From Eupeodes corollae (lineage: Eukaryota > Arthropoda > Insecta > Diptera > Syrphidae), in the NCBI RefSeq assembly GCF_945859685.1, contig NC_079149.1, positions 15,101,118 through 15,165,117 on the forward strand: a DNA stretch of 64,000 bases. Reading direction: 5' to 3'. The notes beneath the pieces were generated by a model. The model searched no databases. It had not been told where the DNA came from and saw only the letters and a program-made list of their open reading frames with translations. Positions 45,401-60,400 of this stretch are shown one piece after another (the stretch's first letter is position 1; every line of letters starts with the position of its first letter). Made by a program: the position numbers and the translations under genes.

Positions 45401-48400
45401 CGCTGGAGCGGATGGCTTGAATGCCGAGCTCTTCAAAGCAGCTGGAGATATGTTGATCAGGAGCATGCACCAACTTATCTGTAAGATATGGACGGAAAAA
45501 AGCATGCCCGATAAATGGAACCTATGTTTTGTTTGCCCGACCCTAAAAAAAGGAGACCCTCTAAACTGCACCAACTATAGAGGAAACAGTCTACTTAACA
45601 TCACCTATAAAATCTTCTCTGCCGTAATATGTGAGCGTCTAAAGCCCATCGTCAACAACCGGATAGGTCCTTATCAGTGTGGTTTTAGACTAGGAAAGAC
45701 CACAGTTGATCAAAAATTTACATTACGGCAGATTCAAGAAAAAACAAAAGAACACCAAATCGATACCCACCATCTTTTAATCGATTTCAAGGCCGCATAT
45801 GACAGTATCTACAGGGACGAGCTGTATAAAGCCATGTCTAGTTTTGGCATCCCTGCCAAACTCGTCCGTTTGTGCAGGATGACCATGGAGAATTCACGCT
45901 GCTCTATAAAGGTTGGAAAAAAATTAACAGAACCTTTCGATGTCAAAAAAGGTTTTAGACAAGGTGATGCGCTGTCTTGCGACTTTTTTAACATCGTACT
46001 TGAAAGAATAGTGCAGAGCTCACACGTCAACACTAGAGGCACTATCTTTCAAAAATCTGTCCAATTACTAGTATATGCAGATGACATTGACATAATCGGA
46101 AGAACTCAGCGTGATGTCAATGGGGCTTTTGTACAGCGAAGTAGACTTAGCCAGAAGGTTAAAAGTCCAATGACTAAGATGGCTGGGTCACGTAGAGCGC
46201 ATGGAAACCAATGCTTCGGTCCGGAAAGTCTTCGAATCCACACCCACAGGACAGCGCAGTAGAGGAAGACCGCGGATCAGGGGGCGCGCACAAGTGGAAG
46301 TTGACCTCACCCAACTTGGAGCGCGAAACTGGAGACATCTAGCTAGGGACCGAGCTAGATGGAGAAGTTTGTTGGGTGAGGCCCTTGTTCACACAGGACT
46401 ATAGCGCCAACTTAATTAATTTAGTAATTAGGAACATTACATATATTTAAATTAACAGGTCTAATGCTGGGTGATGTCGGCCTTCCTCGACAAGTAGGGT
46501 ATTGGCTGAATTTACAGCAATATCAGCATTGAGTGTGTCCGAGAGGAATATAAGGTCCAATATCTTGTTGAAGTTGTTGTTGGCAATCCCATTAAATTGG
46601 CTTAGTCCACATGAGGAGAGACCGTCAATTGTCAAGAATTCGTTGGTAGAGGACATGTTAATAGGAGATAGATAGCTGTGCTGATGTCATTTAAGAAGTG
46701 TATCACTTCTGTACACTTGATAATTCTAATCGAAGGGTTCCGTAAAGAAGAATGTATTGTTTATCTAATTTCAGTCAAAATGATTATGTCGTGTGGCAGA
46801 ATGCTATATATTTGTGTAGATCTTATTGATCTTTCTCCGTAGTCAAGTATGTTTAATAATTTATTTAAAATGGTAAAATTGATTGAATAGAAAAAGTACA
46901 CCGACAATATTCAAATAAACAAAATATTTAGTTCCCTATGAGATAAAATATATTCGTGTGTAATTCTTAAAACAAGTCTTTGTATAAAGCTTAACTACTT
47001 TCTTATTTTATATTAGGTGTTAAATTAAAAATTTTAAAATGGTAACAAAAAACTGACAGTATTAAATCATCAAAAAATAAATATTATTAAACATGTTTAA
47101 TTGTTTTATTACCGGTTACTGATGACTTGATTCCATAAGATTTGTCTCCTCCATACTTGCTGAGAAGTTTTGATGCAACCTAACGAGAGAGAAAAAGAAA
47201 ATAAAAAATATTAAGTCACTATTCGATGTGATCATCAATTAAATAAAATATATATTTTACATTATATGTTTCTTTTTCCATGACTTGTTCTAAAATCTTC
47301 TTTTTTTCAGCTCGCAGTTTTACTAATTTTGTTGAATTTTTGTTGATTTTTCTTTGGAAAAACCAAGCAAGTAATCTTCTTACTAAAAATATTCTGTAAA
47401 ATAAAAACAAACAAAATAAATAACATTATAATAATTTTGTATAATAAATAACTAGAAGACGACGAAAACGAAATACTTACATTAATGGAAATGCGAGTAA
47501 TGGCACTGAATATGTTATACGATCCGGCCATGTTGTCGGAAAGAAAACAAAAAATATAATAAAGAATCCAATCGCATATAATCCGATTGATATGACTAGA
47601 AAATGTCCAACCAAACGCCTTTGTTTCTCTTGTGTGCTGAGGGAATATTTTTCAATTGTATTGATTTCTGTTTCGAGCTTTTCCAAGATATCAGCAGAGC
47701 TCTTCTCTTTCTGAAATTTAAACAAAAAAAAACAAACATATGTATTTTTGTAATTACAGTATTTACTTTGGGGTTGATTAGTTTTTGAATTTTACATTGT
47801 GCTTTATTTTTCATTTTACTTAAAATTGGAAAAATTTGAATTTTAGGTACATGAAGTTCTTTGGACTTTTCTTTACAAATGCATGTATAGTTTAATTTTA
47901 GTAAAATAGGTGGAGCAAAAATTCTTAAAGAACCAGGGCTTAGTGACTTGCAATTCTCTCAACCACTTATGTGTGCGAATAATACCAGGGATGCAAGAAA
48001 CCTAGTTTTTAGTCAGAATCCGAAAAAATAATTTGAGAAGCATTTTTCATGACAGGAGCTAGTCTTGTAAGAAATTAAACTTATATCTCTAGCAAAACCC
48101 CACGAGTACTATATTCAAAAAAATTATTTGGATTGAATGGGCACAAAATACCCTTCCATAGTCACTTATGCTCTATTAATTATTATTGGTTGTTGGTGGG
48201 AAAAAAGGAGCAACATTTTTGAAAATGAAATAATAAAACTTTTCTGTATTTGGGTTGTGCCACCGAAAGGCACTATACTGCACAATTTTACTTCCATTCG
48301 CACATTACTTAATAAGCTTATCGAAATGATTCTTCAAGAACTGTAGTCTGTCGGTAATGTGATTTTTTAATTTTAAGATTACCGCATTTGCGATTGAATC

Positions 48401-51400
48401 GTAACCGACTGGTTGTGCGAGGCCTAAACGTATCTTACTAGGATCTTTACCGATTTCAGAGACAAACTCCTTTTCTTACTTACTTACTAAAGTTGGCGCT
48501 ACAGTCCTGTGTGAACTAGGGCCTCACCCAACAAACTTCTCCATCAAGCTCGGTCCCTAGCTAGATGTCTCCAGTTTCGCGCTTCAAGTTGGGTGAAGTC
48601 ACATTCCACTTGTGCGCGCCACCTGATCTGCGGTCTTCCTTTACTTCGCTGTCCTGTGGGTGTGGATTCGAAGACTTTCCGGACCGGAGCATTCGTTTCC
48701 ATGCGCTCTACGTGACCCAGCCACCTTAGTCGTTGGACTTTAACCCTTCTGGCTAAGTCTACGTCGCTGTACAGCCCGTACAGCTCGTCGTTCCATCTTT
48801 TCCGCCACTCCCCTTCAATGCATACGGGACCGTAGATCACACGAAGAACCTTTCTCTAGAAAAGACATAAGGTGCTTTCATCCGTTTTTGTGATAGTCCA
48901 TGCTTCTGCACCGTATAGCAGGACGGGGATGATAAGGGTCTTACATAACGACGCTTTGAGACGAAGTCCTTGACTACCTCAAAGTTACGTCTGTAGATGG
49001 TTACGTTTTGACCAAGACGTCGGTGTTGTATGTCCTTTCTTGACGACAGCATGCACTTTTTTTGCCTCATTAACCGTTAAACCCATTTTTACTCACAAAA
49101 GTCCCATTGACTTTTGAAAGATAGTGCCTCTAGCGTTGACGTGTGAGCTCTGCTCTATTCTTTCAAGCACGATGTTAAAAAAATCGCATGACAGCGCCTT
49201 GTCACCTTGTCTAAGACCTTTTTTGACATCGAAAGGTTCTGTTAAATGGTTTCCAACCTATATGGAGCAGCGTGAATTCTCCATGGTCATCCTGCACAAA
49301 CGGACGAGTTTGTCAGGGATGCCAAAACTAGACATGGCTTTATACAGCTCGTCCCTGTAGATGCTGTCATATGTGGCCTTGAAATCGATGAAAAGATGAT
49401 GGGTGTCGATTTGGTGTTCTTGGTTTTTTCCAGGATCTGCCGTAATGTAAGTATTTGATCAACTGTGAACTTTGCTGGTTAAAACCACACTGATAATGAC
49501 CTATGCGGTTGTTGACGATGGGGTTTAGACGTTCACATAATAAAGCAGAGAAGATTCTGTAAGCGATGTTAAGTAGACTGATGCCTGTGTAGTTGCCGCA
49601 ATTTGAAGGGTCTTTTTTTCAGAATCCGGCAAACAATACAATACTTCTTTTACGTGCTTCAATTTTTTTTCCGCAGATTATAACATCAGAAAGAAGATTA
49701 CGAATGATTTGTAAGCACAATATTACATTACAAAAGCTCGTGACTTTTTACGAATAAAGTGGTAAATATTTTCCACCCATAGTTTTCAAAACATAAGTCA
49801 CCGTTTCGGCTGGCAATATCAAAACTGGTTCAAAAATTTCAAATGTTGGGATAAGCTTGTGAGTCAATTCAAAATATTTCATATTATTTCTGCTGCAGCC
49901 CGTAGTATTGACGAAGACGAATTATGAATTGTTACGTACTTCTTAAGAATTTTAAATTTAAGCAACCGTTTATCCCGTTTTTATCAAAAAACATCTTCAT
50001 TGACGAGTCCATTTTAAACTTGACGGCTTCGTAAATAAGAAGGATTGCAACCCTTAAAGCTCGAAAAATAAAATGTTTGTTGTAGGAAAGTCTCTCAGTT
50101 TTTGGGCTGGCAGTGGCAGGTATGATTGGACCTTACTTATTTGAAAATGATGTTGTGATTAATGTTTTTTTTATGGCCGTGATGGGAACATATTGATGTG
50201 GACGATGTATATTTATTTCCAACAAGAGGGAGTTAGGTGCCACACAAGCAACAAAACAATCGGAATTGTGCAAAGTAAATTTTGAACCTGATGGTCACAA
50301 TTTGCCACCAATATCAGATGATTTAACACCTTTAGACATTTTTCTTTAGTGCCACTTAAAATATAAGATCTATGTCAATGCTCCATATCAATCAAGTCAA
50401 ATCGCAGGTTTGCGAATTGGTCTTGACAAATTTCATGAAACGTAACCGTGTTGGTGATTTGACTGAAAATGTTAATCTTTACAATACGAATCTACTGATT
50501 TCTCTTAACTTCTTAGCGGCCACAGGCTTATAGAAGGTGTTAATAGATATCTTAAACCTTTTAATTAAATACAACAAATAACATTCATGGCGGCGCTTTG
50601 ACCGTTAGTTTCTTTGGCCTGGAGTAGATTACTCCAGTGTGTCAACCAAAACTATAAGAAATGTTGAAGAACTAAAAGCAGCTAAGTCTTAGAAAATCCA
50701 CACATCTCGTTGGGTAGTGAGTTATTCTGTCTGGCCACTATGTGGTCTATATGAGTTGTGACCGCTAAAGGTTAAGAAAGACAATTTGTTTGGAATATCA
50801 AATGAAAAACCTTTTATTGCAAAACCTTGTATACGTGTAAGCTTCCATAAATGTTTAAAGTGATTCACTGCTCAAGATTCCGCTAGGCCTAAGAAACTAG
50901 TATCAATAATCTCTTCTCTTTTCTTATTGTGTTGTTTGGGCATTTGTGTGTTAAAATATTCTGCTTTCAAGTATGTGATTGTAAAATACTTAAACTTTCA
51001 TTCCTTAACTATTTCAACATATACTCTTAGTTACTCTAAACTGAAACACCAAAATGAAAAATATCACGACAACAAGTTGAATCTACTTTCCTCGGATGAA
51101 TTTTGCGAGCTAAGTAAGAAAATTCTCTAATAAAAGAACTCAATTATAAATCGCTTTATCACCCGAAGCATTTATTAGTTGAAAGATTTTGTTCTATAAT
51201 AGGTAGTAGTTATTTATAATTTCATTTTCTTTACTCAACCAAAAAATTAATATTCTACCTAAAGTTAGACGCTCATTAGTGGTTTAACTGTAACTTATTT
51301 AAGTTTGATTGCTGACAGAACATAATGTATGTTAATGGACGCCACGATTCTACGCACAAAGCAATAACTGAAAATCAATTTGTTGTCCTCATTCTAATTT

Positions 51401-54400
51401 ATCGAATTACACTTAAAAATCAACCGCCACAACAACTGACTGAAACGACGAGACCAATAAATCGAGATGAAATTCAAAACCCAGACTGGGGTTAGAAGGT
51501 CGCCGAAATCATTTTCTATTAACTACAGCTATGGTTAAAATAATAGAAACATTTCTTACATTCTTAGGATGAAAATCTAAAAACGAATATGAAAAGCTGA
51601 GGGTACTGTCATCAGTGAAACAATTTAGTGGGTAAGAGGTTTTAGACAAAAATTAATTAAAAAAAAAAAAAGAAATAGTATCGAATACAAAACGGAGTCT
51701 TGGGGCACACCAATATTTATTTTGATGATATCAAATTTGAAATCATCCAATGCTACGTGAATTGGGCCGTTCAAAGGTAATTTCTAACCCAACAAAGAAG
51801 AGATTTATCAATACATAATTTTCGATAAGAGAGCCTGATGCCAAACTCAATCAAATGCCTTTGAAATATCAAATGCAATAATCCAACTTTCTCCAAAACT
51901 ATGTAAAGATTTGTTCGGTGAGATAAACCATGAGATCACCAGTGGACCTATTGCAAAAAAAAAGCCATACGGTCGATCATTAAGAAGCTTACGTTCTTAA
52001 AGATAGTTCTTAAGCTGAAAATCAAGCAGCGTTTCCATGACTTTGGAAAGAAGGCACGTAAGTCCAATTGAACGATAGTTAGGCTAGAAAAATACAGTTT
52101 TCCATCCACTCGGAAAGAGACCTGTAGAATAGGACAGATGGAAAAAGCTTACGCGGTGGTTTTGCCAGCTTTTTAGATTAATTTTGCAAAAATTTACTTC
52201 ATAAACCATGATGGATTTAAATCGTTAAGGATGGACGAAATGCACTTTAAAGTTTTGAAACAAATATGTATTTGCTTTTAAATGAATTGAAAAATGTTTG
52301 TTTATCGCCCAATGTAAGAAGCGTTTAACACCAAGGTCACAGTTTGGAGGCGACTCCTGGGTGACCAGACCATGAGCCAATTCTTATTGTAGATCGAATA
52401 ATTTGGAAAAAGTCGTAAACAGTGCCTTGCATAGTATAGCCACACCTGAAAATATGCTTTTAATAGAAAACTTAAAACAGGAGTGACTCCTTACTATATT
52501 TTTTATTGAGTTTCATCAATGATCAAGCAAATTGAGAAGAAAATAAAGTACCGTATTTTACTCTCCTGTATTGCAAATATATAACCGCACAATGCAAATC
52601 ATTTGGAAGCTGCATTCAGTCAAGTGCTTTCAAATAAAAAACAACAATGCCACATGTCACGCATTTAAGCAAAATTGCAAAAGGCAAAATCTTGGCATTT
52701 CGGATCCAGATTTTTATGGGATAAAAATATCTGTAGACGCTGACACGTGGCGACAAAAGGCATTTAATCAATGCTACATCCAATTCGGTGTATTTTTTGC
52801 CGATTGGGTTTAGTAGTTTTGATTTCAACTTGCTTTAAAAACCAAGAGTGATTGTTTGGGGAAATATGGTGCCAGCTCCAAATCTACCAGCAAACCACAA
52901 AAGATTGGAAACGGGATTGGAAAATCGTAAGTGACTTTCTATCAATCTACACTAAAATCTCGTTATTCCAAATGGCATACTCAATAAAAAAAATAGTAAG
53001 GAGTCACTCCTATTGTAGGTTTTCTATAAAACGCGTTTTTTCAAGTGCGGTTATACTTATAAAGGGTGTCCCAAAATTAACGCAAGATTTGAATTTGCCG
53101 CCATTTGTGCAGTGAAGTGTTGGCAACCCTGAAAAAAAGCAATTTGACAGCTAACAGTATAGGGTTATTAAAAATGGAACGTTACACGATAGAACAACGT
53201 GTCTTGATTATGAAGAGATTAATTGAAAAATTCATGGAGACTGGATCCGTTGGAGACGCCAAACACACTGGTCGTCCAAAAACAAGCCGTTCAAATGTGA
53301 ATGTCGAAGCAGTGCATGAGAGTGTTGCTGACAATCCAGGAACCTCAATTCGACGTCGTGGACAAGAATTGCAAATTTCAAGAACCTCTCTACAGCGTAT
53401 ACTCACCAAAGATCTGTGTCTTCATGCTTACAAAATTCAATTAACACAACAATTGAAGCCTAATGACCATGGACAGAGAAGAGAGTTCGTTGAATGGATT
53501 ATTGAACATCAACAAATGGACCCTGATTTTTCGAGCAAAACCATCCTAAGCGATGAAGCACATTTTCATCTTGATGGCTTTGTCAATTGCCAAAATTGCC
53601 GCATTTAGGGTTTGAAGAACCCACATGTGATTGTCGAAAAACAAATGCATCCACAACGCGTGACTGTATGGTGTGGATTTTGCGCTGGAGGCATAATTGG
53701 GCCATATTTTTTTGAAAATGATGCTGGTCAAGAAGTGACTGTTACTGTGGCTCGATATCGCGACATGATTACAGTTCTTTCTGCCAAAATTGGATGATAT
53801 TGATGTGTCCAATATGGGGTTTCAACAAGACGGTGCCACATGTCATACAACCCTTGAAACAATTCAATTACTGCTTTAACACCATTAGACTTCTTTTCAT
53901 GGGGTTATTTGAAATCACAAGTCTATGTCAACAAGCCCACAACCACCCGTGCATTAAAGGAGGAGATTCAACGCTGCATCAACGAAATTCAGACACATTT
54001 ATGCAGAACGATCTTGGAAAATTTCAACAAAAGAGTGCGCATGTGCATGCAAAGCCGTGGAGGCCATTTGTCCGATGTGTTATTCCCTACATAACCCTAT
54101 CCTATGTACTTTACGAGTCAATACAAATATAACTATCAAAAGACTAAAAACGGCGTTTTCTATTTAATTCAAATCTTGCGTTAATTTTGGGACACCCTTT
54201 ACAAGAATTTTTAAACTAAGCATTAAATGTTTTTTCCATTTACATCAGCTACTTTCTCAGAGTTATGCAAATACATTAGAACAAATCAATTGGTGACAAC
54301 GTGTCGTACCACCCTCAATCAAATGCGATGGTAGAGCGTATCCATAGAACCTTAAAAGCAGCTATCAATTGCAGTGATTCAAAATATTGGGTTAAAAAAT

Positions 54401-57400
54401 GTCCACTCATTTTTTTGATACTTCAATCAACATTAAAAGAAGACTTTGGAGAATTGGTACATAGCACAGTTCTTCCAGTCGATTTTTTAATACCAGGGGA
54501 TCTACTATGTAACTCGATTCTACTTTTGATTCTATTCGAAACTCATTTTCGATTCTACATACTTTCAAATAGTTCTACGTTGAAAGTAGAATTAGAAGCC
54601 GGTAATACCAACTTGTTTTCAAAAAAATTCGAACGAGTATCGAGTTATTTTACAGTTTAAAAAAAAAATTGGACAAGAATAACTATTACAAAAATGGACA
54701 CCGTTGGAATTTGGTTGAATTTGCAAGGAAATGAAGAACGGTACGAGCAAATGGAACGCTGAGCTGAGTTTAAAAACTGTTTGTATATTCTTAATAAAAA
54801 ATATTTACATACATATGTATATACTTTGGTTTTAGTTTTGTTAAGAGCTATCGTCTTTTTAAAAACAGAAGAAGACAAAATGCTGTTCCGATTATCATTA
54901 AGTTATCAGCAGCATTGATTTTTTTGGCAACGATAGGTTAACAAAACCAAATCGGTGGTGACAAAAACGAAGTTTTGACTTCAATCGAAAGAGTCATGTG
55001 ACCGCTGATGATGAATTTTGAAATGAATGAGGAAGAGAAACCAAAGTCCAAACGCTATTTTTGCCAAAAATCACTAATTCCTGATGTTATTAGGGTTGTA
55101 GATGGAACTCATATTCAACATTTCACTTACACTTTGATACAAAAAAAACTGCGCTCGCAAACACATTTGATGTAGAGTGATTATTTTCGATTTGGCCTTA
55201 TTTTGAATTCTAATTTCGAGTTACGTAGTTTCTTGTTTATTCGAAAGTTTATAAGAATATAGTTGGCGTTACTAGAACTATTCAATTCTCGTTGGGTCGA
55301 AAGTAGTAAAATAGATACATAATACCAATTTTTCGAATTCGAGCAATTTCATTGTAGAATCGAGTTAAATAGTAGGGCCCAGCTCAAAAAATATTGTCAT
55401 CAAAGCGACTTTGTTAAAAATTTTCGTTTCAGAAAAAGTAAGCTTAAGGGGGTATTCTGGTCTAGAAATAAAAAAAATCGATTTTTTTTTCATATTTTCA
55501 TCGTTTAACTATTTAAGAATATGTCTACGAGAGGATTTTCCCAAATTCAAATTATTTTCGGAGAAATAAGTATTTTGCTGAGCAGCCATCCAAATCGGTT
55601 GGGCTGCAACTAATAGAACAAAAGACAAAATGGGATACTTTAAACGCGTTTTTCTCAGAACTGTCTTTTTGAATCTGATACCAATGATTTCTCAGGTTCT
55701 GCCGAACCGATTTACTTGAAATTTTAAGAGAGTCTTCTTTAGGGACTTGTCTTAGTCCGGAACTACGGCCATCCCCAAATTTTCATTTTTACTATTTTTA
55801 ACAAATCGAAGAATGTTCAAAAGAGTGGTAATTTTTTTTTTTTAGGCAGTCGTCATTTTGTAAAAAAAAATGTTTGTAAGTTTTCCGTAGTTCCAGACAT
55901 TGCGACATTATTGTAGATTAATAATCTTTTTTAGTTTTTGATTTCAGATTTCTAGGAGAGTTAAGACCTCAACAAAGGACATGCGACACAAAAAAAAGGA
56001 TTTTTCTAGACAAAGATCTTATGACATCGACACATACGTTTATCAGAAACAATTACATAAAAGCTTCAATTCTTTTACCTTATGCGGGACCATTAAAAAT
56101 TTTGGAACATGATACGTTTTTCACCTTAGATGTTCGTTTAAAAGTCGTTAAAATATCAATTGTTGGATTGAAGCCAGCATATTTGCAACTTGACAGACAA
56201 GAAAAAGTTGCAATTCCTTCGAATCGTAATCCACTAAAGCTAGGCATACACGATGAACATTTTCGGCGAACCTGCTCGTGTTCGCTGTTTGTTTTCTCGT
56301 ATGCGAATTGCGAACCGCTCGCTGTATGCGAACCGCTCGCTGTTGGCGAAAATTTTCGATTTTTTCATGTTCGTTAGCTGTCATGTTCGTCGTATATGGC
56401 GATGTTAGCGAACAAATTCTCATTTCTCATATGAATGTTGTCGAGTAAACATCGCGAAAGATGGAACGGTAAGTCACATTTTTATAGAGGAGTTCTTAGA
56501 ATTGCTGCAGAATGAGGTTGCTATCTGGGATATGAAAAGCGAAAAATATAAATAAAATTGAAAAAAAAAAGCTTTTGAAAACATGCTACAAAAATATAAG
56601 GATGTTGATGAAAGTGCCACTTTGGACATTGTAAAAAAAAAAATATAACGCGCTTAGATCCTCGTACAGAAGGGAGCTAAGCAAAATAAAGAAAAGTAAA
56701 AAATCGGGAGCAAGTACCGACGAAGTATACGTGCCAAATTTATGGTACTTCAATAACATGGAATCAAGCGGGATCAAGAAACTCAACTTGATGGTATCAA
56801 CACTTACGATGAGACAGAAAAGGTATTTTTTTTTATTTTTTTATTTCATACAATTTTAAATTTATACATATTTATCTTGCCAATCTACACTACCAATAGT
56901 GTTAAAATAAGAACAAAATTTGTGACGAATATTAGCTGCATTTACGGTTATATTGCCACTATTTATTGGCTGCAAATCTTTTAAAATAGCACTATTATAA
57001 TCAGTTGAACAATTAGTTTCATTATATTCACATTTAAAGCAAAATCAGTTTTAACACACTCGTTCTACAGACTCGACGCCGTGTGCTTTCTAAGCACCAT
57101 AATTAATATGTATACAGTACTGTGCAAAGCATTTGCAACTAGAACTTTCAACATTTTTCATTAAAAAAAATTGCTTAGAAAATAAAACAGCAAAATTCTT
57201 TCTTTAGTTTTCTAAACTTTTTTTATATTACGATATGGTTGCTGGAAAAAAATTGACACATTTTACTTAAACAAAAAATAAATAACTAAATAATTTAATA
57301 GTTGATAAAATTGCTGTGCAAAACATTTGCAATTTAGAACTCACTACCAAATTTCAAACTATTTTCTTACTTTAAGGGAAGGAAATGTTAATATTTAATT

Positions 57401-60400
57401 GCGTACCCTTTATTTTTTATAAGGGCTGTATATTTTCTGGGTACCGAAGCTATAAGGTTATTAATAACACTTTTTGAAATGTCATTCCACTGCCAATAAA
57501 TTCCAGCGAAGAGGTCACTTTTGTACTTACAAAATGTTGCTCCCAATTCTTCTCTTCACAATTTCCCACAGGTTCTCTATTGGGTTTAGGTCTGTGGAAT
57601 GGTTTAGCCATAGTAAAACCACAATCTTTTTTCTTTTAATGCACTTTGTGGCCAACTTCGACTTATGTTTGGGATCATTGTCATGTTGGGACGTCTTCAG
57701 ACTTTATTATGCCCTCCACTTGTTGAGTTAGCTGATTCCTTGGCCAGAGAAGCAGCCCAAGACCAAAATTGAACCACCTCCATGTTTAACCGTCCTTTTA
57801 GTGTATTTTGGAATTAGCCTCTCACCTCTTGGCCTCCTGACATGTTCGTTTTCTACCCGATCCGTGCATATTGAACTTTGATTCGTCAGAAAATAAGACC
57901 ATTTCCAATTTTTGGAGACCCCAATTGAGATGCGTTTTTGAAAAAGCCAAACGAGCTTTCACATTTTTTTTTCAAATAAATAGCTCTTTTGCTATCTGAA
58001 AACCACGCATTCCGGTCTGCAGTGCGCAGCGTCTCATAGTTGATTGGTCAATGGGTAACCTAATTCAATTTATGCTTCGTAGACGATGCTATGTGGTTTC
58101 TTCGGAAGAAATTTGTTATTTTTCAATTATCTTTTGCTGTGGTGCTTCGAGGCTTCCAACTCTATGATGGCATAAAACCTTTCCACTTTTGATGTTTCTA
58201 TAAATAGTTGATTTGTGAATGAAATAATTCTTTGAAATTTCTGGATTTTTTATCCGAAGAATATTTGTTTCCTGCTTTTTTTCAAACAAAATCTTCTTTT
58301 TTTATTTAAAAAGAATTTATCTTGAAAACCCGTCTTATCGATCAAAATTTCGGCTAAAACTAACTGAACAAATCAAGCTAAACGTAAAGCTTACCAATCT
58401 AAAAAAAAAAAACAGATTAACTGTTATGAAAATGAGACGAAAAGAGAAATGGCCACCAGTTGCAAATGTATTGCACGGCTGAAATCATTGTTTTTGTAAA
58501 GCAGTGCATTTGTAGAATTTGCCTGTGGATCAGTGCTTTAAGATTATGAACAGTAAGATGCCACATACAAATTCTAAGGCAATACAAATATTTTGATTGG
58601 AACAACTTTTATATATACGAATGTTGATTTCTTTTTTGATAGGCGGTTATAGTTTTGTTTGCACAGTACTGTAAGTACCTCGTTCAGGTGGATACTGCGA
58701 TCGCAGCAGTCCATTCGTTGGACCTAATTTTGAATGGCTACACAATAAACACAATTACTCTTTAATAAATATGAAGATTGTTAAGTATTCTAAGTATTAT
58801 TATATTATTTAACAACTTTTAATAAAGCTTGCAGGAAATAGACTTTAAGTTCTAAACAAACAATTTTAATTTTTAAAAATCAAAAGTTAAAAAACATTAG
58901 CAAAATATTTACGATTAAAATTCAGTGCTTTAATTTTAAATTCGTTGTCTTGAAGACAAAATAACCAAAAAGTAACCTTTGTTCCTATTATTTTGGCCAT
59001 AACTGTATGTATGTATATTGTTTATATGGAGAGTTAAATTATGAAACAATCTACAGTTGCTCAAAAAAAAAGCGGACAGCTTTAATTTTCCACTTAAAAC
59101 CGCAAATAAACAATCTTAAACAAACTTAACGAAATAGGGTTTATACATTTAAAACATTTCTTATTTAAGGTTCATAAAATATAACAAACGAAAATGTATT
59201 CGTAAGAACGGTTTCTTAAAATCTAAGTTTAAAAAAACACCAGCATATTTTACATCAAAAAAGAAATCGGACACTTTCGCAAAAATAAAAAAAAAAAAAT
59301 GAAGAAAATAACAATAAACTAATATTTTGTAGGCAGACCTTTTCTCTTTTTTACCGCATTCAAACTTTTTGGCACTGCTTGGACAAGTTTTTCACAAAAA
59401 GAAGCTGGAATTTTGTCCCATTCACATTTTTCACATTTTAAGTTCTAGGTCCGTTTTGCTTGAAATGGTGTAGTTTTTCAGCTGGTTTTCCAAATAGCTC
59501 CACAGGTATTCTATCACATTAAAGTCTGGAGACTGAGGAGGGGTTTCAAGCACACTGCGACAGTTATAAAGGAGCCAAAAGCATGTGTTTTGAGTTCTTA
59601 GGGTCGTTGCCTTGGAAAAAACAATATTCATCTCTGATTCACAATTTTTGTGCACTCTGGTTTAAATTGTCTTTCAAAATCTAAATATATTTATATTGGT
59701 CCATAGTTCCGTTTATAAACACAAGATTTCCTGGACTAGCACCGAACATACAACTCCTAACCATAACTAAGTCTCCTCCATGTTTCACAGTTGGTCGCAT
59801 ATTTCTTTCCCTAAACTCTTCATTTGATTTTCTCCATACATATGTTTGTTCCTAAGATCGGAATAAATTAAATTTACTCTCGTCTAAAACAAAACACATT
59901 TCCAGAAAGAAAATTCTTTACTTTGATTGTGTTATGCAAACTTCTTTCTCTTTATGCTGTTTTGCTGGCTAATAAACGGCTTCCTACGGCCAACTCTTCC
60001 ATGGAAATTGCTTTTTCGTAAAACTATTCTTACGGTTTTTTTTGTGTTGTACCCGTGGCATGATGGTTAGTGCATTGGACTGTCATGCGAGAGGTCTTGA
60101 GTTCGATCCCCGCCTGTGCCACATAGTTTTATTCACGGGTATTGCCTCTTGCGAGGAATTGACAAATTCTCCAAGAGTAATTCTTGTCATGAAAAAGTGT
60201 TTTCTCAAATTTGGCGTTCGGATTAGGCATATAAACTGTAGGTCCCCTCCATCCCTGCAATTACTCGCACACAGGAATGGTTGAGGGTTGTAAATCACTA
60301 GGCCCTTGTGCTCTACGGACTGTTGCGCCACCTAATTTTTGTGTTCTTACAGTTTCCCGATTGGCATCCTTATTTAAATATTGTTTTACCTCAACAGTAC

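Noticed and set aside
60053..60121. tRNA gene (A and B boxes)
   Set aside because: It is the head of a 287-bp SINE with target duplications; the acceptor stem does not pair and the sequence continues as SINE body.
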